Virus record (IMG/VR): IMGVR_UViG_3300025645_000104
Coordinates: 1 to 52,214 of that record
DNA: 52,214 nt
Direction: 5' to 3' (one strand)
Source: a virus
The notes under the pieces are model-generated. The model had not been told where the DNA came from. It searched no databases and saw nothing but the letters and a program-made list of their open reading frames with translations. The position numbers and the translations under genes were made by a program. Positions 47,901 through 52,214 of this stretch are shown here, piece by piece (position 1 is the first letter of the stretch; every line of letters begins with the position of its first letter).

Positions 47901-48536
47901 TGTAACGGCTTTGCTATATAAACTGCCAACTTTATTAGTAATTGACTCTTTTTGAGCAGCAGTTTGATTTAAGTTTAACAGTGCCATATCTGCAGCATCA
48001 AGGTTTAAACCAGTATCTGTTCTTTTTACTTCGGTTACTGTTCCTGCTGTAGGAGGTCTAATAGGATAAGTATCGTATGTGTCTTCCATTCCTCCTGTTG
48101 ATTTTACTCTTTCTGTTACTGTAGTAGTAGTAGAAGGTCTTCCTTTAGTAGTTCCTGTTACTTTAGGAAACGAACTATACATAGGAGGAGATACAGATGC
48201 GCTTTCTTGCATATCTCTGTCAGCAGGATCAAAAGGTTTAAACGGAGCTTGTCTTTGTGGCGGTTGTTGAACAGGAGCAGGTTGTTGAACAGGAGCAGGT
48301 TGTTGAACAGGAGCAGGTTGTTGAACAGGTTGCTGAACAGGTGTAGAAACTGCAGGTTTTACAGGAGCTTTAGATTTTCCTTGATGTGCAGGATCGTTGC
48401 GCCATTGTTCTAAAGCTACTTGATATTCGTCACCTGAGTTATAGTCTCTACGACTTGGTCTACCACCATGAGCATATTTAACTCGACCACCTTTACGATA
48501 ATCTTTTCTTTTACTTCTGTCTCTTTTACGCGCCAT
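44919..48536 (-). CDS. Giant Gln-rich repeat virion protein (1205 aa)
   Basis: Three parts: a basic disordered start (MARKRDRSKRKDYRKGGRVK) with a PVQQPA repeat; a mixed middle with Ala-rich pieces (AQAQAPDAVTAAQMQAAQVT); and a long Gln/Asn/Ala helical part with units of ~22-33 residues (QQTALQNATSVFQMDMAQF, DQQATIQNATLLAQANLAEA, QKAQIQNAQAFLQVDLTNL), which predicts coiled-coil rods. It is a probable internal virion or tail-associated protein of the ejection group. There is no membrane span and few cysteines. Confidence 0.72.
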   Translation of the reverse strand: MARKRDRSKRKDYRKGGRVKYAHGGRPSRRDYNSGDEYQVALEQWRNDPAHQGKSKAPVKPAVSTPVQQPVQQPAPVQQPAPVQQPAPVQQPPQRQAPFKPFDPADRDMQESASVSPPMYSSFPKVTGTTKGRPSTTTTVTERVKSTGGMEDTYDTYPIRPPTAGTVTEVKRTDTGLNLDAADMALLNLNQTAAQKESITNKVGSLYSKAVTAGKKVTVVDVLTVGVEALVNPLSLIWKGTTKAFDLAADVIGPLFDKAEADGLPVTAADTKALVDIIDTQIKVGNKTFNFQTGGTSRGGVGNDPLTRDDIAKAVAATLIRKGEVAVDGIAMEDIVSGKVSTGKSGTVLSAMPLKFSGVGPGTQFNKEGAGDDPPVDPDAPVGSLGVAGDKAAAAAVVGYSVGSGMGARGDAWRSEDGGNYADTTYGTNPDGVPQSLDAARKFENKRRELEGLDTDVDGNPLPLGNKHFQEAQRAMNNLGRQPNAEETQNWLYANYPEAYKASLKEIGVIKGPTSTKENYANFLNSPEYKKVMSGPRTTDMYESADGNVFTSGTVGQVYEEWLKNNGGTGVAEEDYVYTPYDPVTNPIPTQTQIETETGEDTVADDTTNKDTENTTVPDNKSRQIAQDIVAGTAQGPQIPTPQQVKAGPDAATMQMDAVDTVAAPTITAPTLQASQAQQAAQAQAPDAVTAAQMQAAQVTPQEQIAAATGAIGDDSIAKAAQVDRVAPISGADVTVPEGALAERVIGTLSPNATAIAAQAAGTTLSKVTRAKKQLRNAGMSEEAIAELGNDPENLEDRLMNFTETERGVIGDLPEEALVSNQLDSLLKGMENGDIPTWANPAVSAVEQMLAQRGLSASTVGRDNLFNAIIQSAVPIAQANAQAIQQSVAQSRDIESKIDLFNAQARQQTALQNATSVFQMDMAQFSADQQTTLSNSKFMQTIGLTEATNDQQATIQNATLLAQANLAEADFYQKAQIQNAQAFLQVDLTNLTNTQQSNILTAQMKQQTMLSNQAAQNAASQFNATSENQTQQFMTGLAAQISTTNAQQQNAMKQFNVQQNNANNAIRFQTEADLEKANSALKADIDKTNAQLSFSRDQWNKQNAQAVEQSNVAWRRQVNTANTAADNQVAMQNAMNAFNLNSQSLAFLWQELRDQADQKFKSSENYQNREVQLLATAMANEGDAGKTYDALLTDLIRSLAKTSSI
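48263..48331 (-). repeat. 18-bp tandem repeat coding for PVQQPA
   Basis: GTTGTTGAACAGGAGCAG occurs in tandem at 48263-48280, 48281-48298 and 48299-48316, with a partial copy at 48317. It encodes Pro-Val-Gln-Gln-Pro-Ala on the leftward strand. Copy number may vary between strains. Confidence 0.88.
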
Positions 48537-48544
48537 TTAAGTTC

Positions 48545-48784
48545 CTAATTAGTTTTAACTTCAAAAAGCTTATCAAGTTTTGTTTCCAGTTTACTGAGCA
48601 TACGCATCACACGATCCATACTGCTTTCCATTTCATCTTTAGTTACATAAGTCCTAGCTACTTCTTCTCTGGTCTTATTTAAGAGTACGTCAATTCTTTT
48701 AAGCTCTACAAAGTTCTGTCGAATACTATAGACTACAGGAGCTATGACTAAAGTTATAAGTATGTTCCAAGTTTCTATATCCAT
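48545..48784 (-). CDS. Membrane-anchored coiled-coil protein (79 aa)
   Basis: MDIETWNILITLVIAPVVYS is a membrane anchor. A helix follows (NFVELKRIDVLLNKTREEVA) and then YVTKDEMESSMDRVMRMLSK and LETKLDKLFEVK, a coiled coil. It looks like small anchored proteins of marine podoviruses and could be a spanin-like or virion-linked helper. It lies between 2OG oxygenase and the giant Gln-rich gene. Function unproven. Confidence 0.72.
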   Translation of the reverse strand: MDIETWNILITLVIAPVVYSIRQNFVELKRIDVLLNKTREEVARTYVTKDEMESSMDRVMRMLSKLETKLDKLFEVKTN

Positions 48785-48785
48785 A

Positions 48786-49469
48786 TTATGCTACCTGTAT
48801 ATCCCAACAATTTAAATTAGCTGCTACTGTTCTACGTTCTCCGTCACCTTTAAAAGGATAAACCATATGTTGTAACCAACTTGGAAACAAATAAAGCTTA
48901 CCTACTTGAGGTTGTAGTACAAAGCTCTGTGGAGGCTTTAGAGTCTCTATATCTGTAACGTGCTGTTGACCATAACTAAAGGCTAAATAGCCGTCACAGT
49001 CTCCACTAGCGTTATACAAGTTATAGTTTGGAGTACCTGCTGTAGGTTGATCTAGTATTTGTTGTGGTACTTTAGTCCACGTAGTACACGATATACCCAT
49101 TAATGTTTTAGTTCCGTGACTGTGAATAGGATTATAATCTCTTTCGTAACTGTGTACTGACCACAGCTCATCCATTTCTACACGCTTGTTAGTTTTGTAA
49201 GTTGCACCAGTAGCCTGAGAAAAGCGGTTAATATATTCAGCACCCAAACTACATAGTAAGTTAGTAAATTCAGAAACTTTTTCATCGTTATGATCCATTA
49301 ATAATTGCTGTCCGTGTTGTATCTGACCAACTAATGTGGAAGCAAGCGACTTACGTTTCTTTTCTTTTAAGTAACTATCTAAGTAAGTGTTAAGATTAGT
49401 TACTACATCTTCTGATACATCGTGTTCCATTACGAAAACACTAGGCATCGTATGCACTTGTGTTGTCAT
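48786..49469 (-). CDS. Putative 2-oxoglutarate/Fe(II) oxygenase
   Basis: A 227-residue protein with a double-stranded beta-helix look. His pair H116-S-H118 (NPIHSHG) and distal H201 (FPSWLQHMVYPF), with R212 or R213 for 2-oxoglutarate, fit the His-x-His...His...Arg facial-triad pattern of this family in phages. The N-terminus is a helical segment. It sits behind the fibre genes, so it might hydroxylate residues of the fibre or another structural protein. The substrate is unknown. Confidence 0.8.
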   Translation of the reverse strand: MTTQVHTMPSVFVMEHDVSEDVVTNLNTYLDSYLKEKKRKSLASTLVGQIQHGQQLLMDHNDEKVSEFTNLLCSLGAEYINRFSQATGATYKTNKRVEMDELWSVHSYERDYNPIHSHGTKTLMGISCTTWTKVPQQILDQPTAGTPNYNLYNASGDCDGYLAFSYGQQHVTDIETLKPPQSFVLQPQVGKLYLFPSWLQHMVYPFKGDGERRTVAANLNCWDIQVA

Positions 49470-49473
49470 AGAG

Positions 49474-49791
49474 TTAACTCGGTACGCTAAAAGATTCGTC
49501 TGCTACAGGTGGTACTACAGGATTAGTTATTACTGAATCTACTTGACTAGCAAATACTATATCCCAACTTGATACTGGACAAAGTGCTGTAAGGTCTGCT
49601 AGGCTAAATGTGCCTTTAGCTGCTGCGGTAAAATCACCATCAGCGGCTACTGCTGTGTGGCTAAAAGTAGAAGTGTAGTAAGTAGCATCACCTTCACTAT
49701 CGTTTTCATACTTCATCTCTAGTCTCCATTCCTGTGCCTTACTAGACTTTTCAGATGGTATTGCTTTTGTCATTGTTTTAGTTACTGCCAT
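49474..49791 (-). CDS. Small tail-fibre-region protein (105 aa)
   Basis: MAVTKTMTKAIPSEKSSKAQ, EWRLEMKYENDSEGDATYYT, SFTHTA-like strands and a Pro-rich end (PVVPPVADESF). A similar start is one I recall in fibre-adjacent small proteins of marine podoviruses. It begins two bases after the fibre stop and may be an accessory structural or fibre-assembly protein. Function unknown. Confidence 0.68.
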   Translation of the reverse strand: MAVTKTMTKAIPSEKSSKAQEWRLEMKYENDSEGDATYYTSTFSHTAVAADGDFTAAAKGTFSLADLTALCPVSSWDIVFASQVDSVITNPVVPPVADESFSVPS

Positions 49792-49793
49792 AT

Positions 49794-52214
49794 CTATTCC
49801 TCGTTACATTTACATTTAGGTTGTGTTTTTAATTCTTCGACTTTTGCCGAAAGCTCTTGGACTGCTTTGACCATCATTGGCATTAAAGCACCATAAGCAA
49901 TATTTTGTTGTCCATCATCATCTTCTGACCAAAATTGAAACCCATCTGCTATTTCAGAATATTTATCTATAACTGCTTTTGCTTCTTGAGCTACAAAGCC
50001 GTGATGAGTATTAGAGTTTCTATATGATTCAGTAGAGCCTTCTACATAGTTTTTTGCCCAACTAGGTATATCACCTTCGTCTTTCCATTGGTATGTAATA
50101 GGTCTTAAATCAGTAATAAAATCTAAACCAATATTAGAATCTTTAATATTCTTTTTAAATCTTTCGTCTGAAGTACCTGACCAATCTCCAGTAGCTCCTA
50201 AAGCAATATGAGAGTTGTTTGATCCATCACCTACAGTAAATCTAGTCAGACCACCACTTGTTAAAGTAGCGTTACCTGTACCGATAACTATTTGATTAGA
50301 ACCAGTAGCACTATTAGCTTTTGAACGATAACCAATTAAAGTATTGTAGCTTGCAGTAGTATTATTCTCACCAGCATCTTTACCTAAAAAAGTATTGCCC
50401 TGTCCAGTAGTATTAGAATCACCAGCATTTGAACCTACTGCTGTATTAAGAAGACCTGTAGTGTTTGCGGCTAAAGAAGAAATACCGATTGATGTATTGT
50501 TATGTCCTGTTGTGTTTGCTGTTAATGCACTATGACCAACTGCTGTATTAGCGTTTGCTGTGGTGTTTGCTATTAAAGCAGCAGCACCAACAGCTGTATT
50601 GTTAGCACCAGTAGTAGTAGCACTTAAAGAATAATATCCTAAACCGGTGTTACCAGCACCAGTAGTAATGGCATCACCAGCGTATGCGCCAACTAGAGTA
50701 ACACCTGCCACATTAGCATTTGTGCCAGCGTGATACCCAACATAAGTTGCATCATAGCTGGTTGAAGTTAATCCAGCACCAGCACCAACTGCTGTATTTG
50801 AATTACCTGTTGTATTAGCTCCTAAAGCACCATCACCAAGAGCAACATTATTTGTTCCTGTCGTATTCGCATCAAGTGAAGTAGCACCTACCGCAACATT
50901 GTTTGTGCCTGTAGTGCTTGATTGCATAGCACTTTTACCAACAGCTACGTTTGTATCGCCAGTTGTATTATCTGCTAAAGCTCCATAACCAACTGCGGTA
51001 TTATTAGATGCTGTGGTGTTAGTTTGTAAACAAGCCTGACCAACCGCAACATTTGACGCACCAGTAGTATTTGCTGCAAGTGCGTTTTCACCAAAAGCTG
51101 TATTATAAGAAGCTGTTGTATTTGCAGCCATAGCACCTTCACCAACCGCTGTGTTTTGAGTTCCTGTGGTGTTTGCTGTTAAAGCATCCATACCAACAGC
51201 AGTGTTGTTAGAAGCGGTGGTATTTGCAAGTAAAGCATCTTTACCAATAGCTGTATTACCCGCACCTGTACTATTAGTTTGTAAAGCCGACCTTCCAACT
51301 GCAACATTATTTGCTGCGGTTGTATTTCCAGATAAAGATAAAGCACCTAATCCAGTATTACTAGAACCTGTCGTATTTGCATCAAGGGAATTGTTACCCA
51401 TTGCTGTATTATTAGAACCTGTTGTAAGTTTAGCTAACGCTTGTGCGCCTACACCTGTATTATTATCACCACTTGTAAGATCATCAAATGCTTCATTACC
51501 AAAACCTGTATTGTTAGAAGCTGCATCTAGTGTACCTGTACCTGCATCGTTGCTGATAAGCATACTACCTACAAAGTTTGTTTTAGGACCAGTTATGCCT
51601 ACTGTATTAATTGTAGAAGAAGCTGTAATTGCTCCATCAACTTGTAGTGTAGAAGCCATATCTACCGCACCGTCAATGTCTACGACATCTAGGTTGGCTG
51701 TGCCTGCAACATCTATTGCACCACTAATATCTAACGTAGCTGCATCAAGCTCACCGCTTATAGTAAGGTTTCGTACACCTGTATAATCTTTGTTAGAGTC
51801 CAATATAACAGCTTTAGAAGCTACTGCCGTACCTATTGCTGTACTACCTATGTCTAGAGCATTAAGCTCTCCTACTACGGCTGTGATGCCGTCTAAGGCA
51901 TTAAGCTCTTCAGGTGTTGAAGTAACCTGAGTATTACTTGCTGCAGCTAATACAGGAACTGTACCTGATACGTTAGGTAAAGTAATTGTTCTATCTGCTG
52001 TAGCATCTACAATAGTAAGTGTAGTTTCGTGTGCATCAGCAGTAGCACCTTCAAATACAACAGCGTTGTTTGCGCTCATAGTAACTGAGTCTACAGTACT
52101 AAGAGTACCACTAACTGAAATGTTAGTTGCAGAAAGAGTTCCTGTGCTTGGGTTGTATTTTAAATCACCATCTGATTCTAAACCTAAGTTACCACCGTCT
52201 AAGTCTCCACCTGC
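49794..52214 (-). CDS. Tail fibre, C-terminal part with Yad-type repeats and S74 chaperone
   Basis: The frame is open to the right edge: 45 codons before the internal Met at 52079 are in frame, so it has no true start here. After an N-terminal part like the left fibre (GELDAATLDISG), about 25 units of ~16 residues of the form NTAVG-x-AL-ANTTG follow, typical of trimeric adhesin stalk/head repeats (YadA type). The C-terminus DERFKKNIKDSNIGLDFITD, LRPITYQWKDEGDIPSWAK and HHGFVAQEAKAVIDK is an S74-type intramolecular chaperone, which directs trimerisation and is then cleaved off. It should be the host receptor-binding fibre. Confidence 0.92.
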   Translation of the reverse strand, partial: AGGDLDGGNLGLESDGDLKYNPSTGTLSATNISVSGTLSTVDSVTMSANNAVVFEGATADAHETTLTIVDATADRTITLPNVSGTVPVLAAASNTQVTSTPEELNALDGITAVVGELNALDIGSTAIGTAVASKAVILDSNKDYTGVRNLTISGELDAATLDISGAIDVAGTANLDVVDIDGAVDMASTLQVDGAITASSTINTVGITGPKTNFVGSMLISNDAGTGTLDAASNNTGFGNEAFDDLTSGDNNTGVGAQALAKLTTGSNNTAMGNNSLDANTTGSSNTGLGALSLSGNTTAANNVAVGRSALQTNSTGAGNTAIGKDALLANTTASNNTAVGMDALTANTTGTQNTAVGEGAMAANTTASYNTAFGENALAANTTGASNVAVGQACLQTNTTASNNTAVGYGALADNTTGDTNVAVGKSAMQSSTTGTNNVAVGATSLDANTTGTNNVALGDGALGANTTGNSNTAVGAGAGLTSTSYDATYVGYHAGTNANVAGVTLVGAYAGDAITTGAGNTGLGYYSLSATTTGANNTAVGAAALIANTTANANTAVGHSALTANTTGHNNTSIGISSLAANTTGLLNTAVGSNAGDSNTTGQGNTFLGKDAGENNTTASYNTLIGYRSKANSATGSNQIVIGTGNATLTSGGLTRFTVGDGSNNSHIALGATGDWSGTSDERFKKNIKDSNIGLDFITDLRPITYQWKDEGDIPSWAKNYVEGSTESYRNSNTHHGFVAQEAKAVIDKYSEIADGFQFWSEDDDGQQNIAYGALMPMMVKAVQELSAKVEELKTQPKCKCNEE
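52087..52214. repeat. Right end near-repeat of the left window end
   Basis: This aligns without gaps to 1-128 at about 93% identity, in the same fibre reading frame (offset 52086). See the left copy for how the two could be explained. Confidence 0.85.

Noticed and set aside
48263-48331. The PVQQPA tandem repeat as a regulatory array
   Set aside because: It is in frame within the 1205-residue gene and encodes a simple Pro/Gln repeat.
51166-51786. A rightward 206-codon frame opposite the fibre
   Set aside because: It is an artefact of the repetitive fibre sequence read on the other strand.
1-52214. A CRISPR array or an integrase/attachment site
   Set aside because: No array of regular repeats with unique spacers and no recombinase catalytic motifs were seen. 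The short helical protein at 12055 lacks a recombinase domain.
1-52214. A phage RNA polymerase
   Set aside because: None of the large early genes has single-subunit RNA polymerase motifs, and the promoters are host type.

Overview
The window looks like a nearly complete genome of a tailed, podovirus-like marine bacteriophage. It is AT-rich (roughly one third GC by eye). The virion parts are a large terminase, a 740-residue portal, an HK97-fold-like coat protein with scaffold, adaptor and nozzle proteins, very long internal virion proteins and a giant fibre. The replication set is T7-like: primase-helicase, family A DNA polymerase, endonuclease I, SSB-like protein and exonuclease. No phage RNA polymerase, integrase, tape measure or sheath gene is visible. 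Near-consensus sigma70 promoters (TTGACA, 17 bp, TATAAT) suggest that host RNA polymerase does the transcription. The parts resemble marine podoviruses with a B12-dependent ribonucleotide reductase (cobavirus/Zobellviridae-like, HMO-2011-like, pelagiphage). I cannot place it in a genus, and the host is unknown beyond being a Gram-negative bacterium, inferred from the curli outer-membrane parts.

Layout. The two ends of the window (1-128 and 52087-52214) are about 93% identical and offset by a multiple of three. Both lie inside a leftward fibre reading frame: the left end carries its N-terminal part and the right end its C-terminal part. If the ends overlap, the genome is a circular or permuted map of about 52,086 bp with one fibre gene of about 1400 codons. 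There are then two transcription blocks. The leftward late block starts at 12.9 kb and runs terminase, portal, scaffold, coat, adaptor, nozzle, fibre, 2OG oxygenase, internal virion proteins, lysozyme, holin-like protein, small basic proteins and membrane proteins. It ends in a curli-like cassette at 33.6-30.7 kb. The rightward early block (13.9-30.7 kb) begins with many small unknown genes and continues into replication and nucleotide metabolism, ending with a class II ribonucleotide reductase. The blocks converge at 30.7 kb.

Control region. Between the divergent blocks lies about 0.95 kb without a convincing gene (12996-13930). It holds back-to-back consensus promoters, very AT-rich DNA, a Fur-box-like perfect palindrome with related repeats, three DnaA-box-like sequences (two exact TTATCCACA), a 22-bp direct repeat and the first copies of an 18-bp CTTTCC...GGAAAG element that recurs five times by 15.15 kb. 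This is the best candidate for the replication origin and the early/late switch.

Most notable. (1) At the end of the late block, four consecutive overlapping genes encode a CsgF-like protein, a CsgG-like outer-membrane secretion lipoprotein, a secreted protein with degenerate curlin-type repeats, and a FecR-domain protein that itself ends in curlin-like repeats: a phage-borne, minimal curli-type (type VIII) secretion system with its own candidate substrates. (2) The mRNA leader of the SSB-like gene contains an H-type pseudoknot, reminiscent of the autoregulatory pseudoknot of T4 gene 32. (3) A pair of nuclease genes sits behind DNA polymerase, bracketed by an exact 13-bp repeat that makes the upstream genes end in the same residues. 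(4) An attenuator-like structured leader precedes the gene at 19882.
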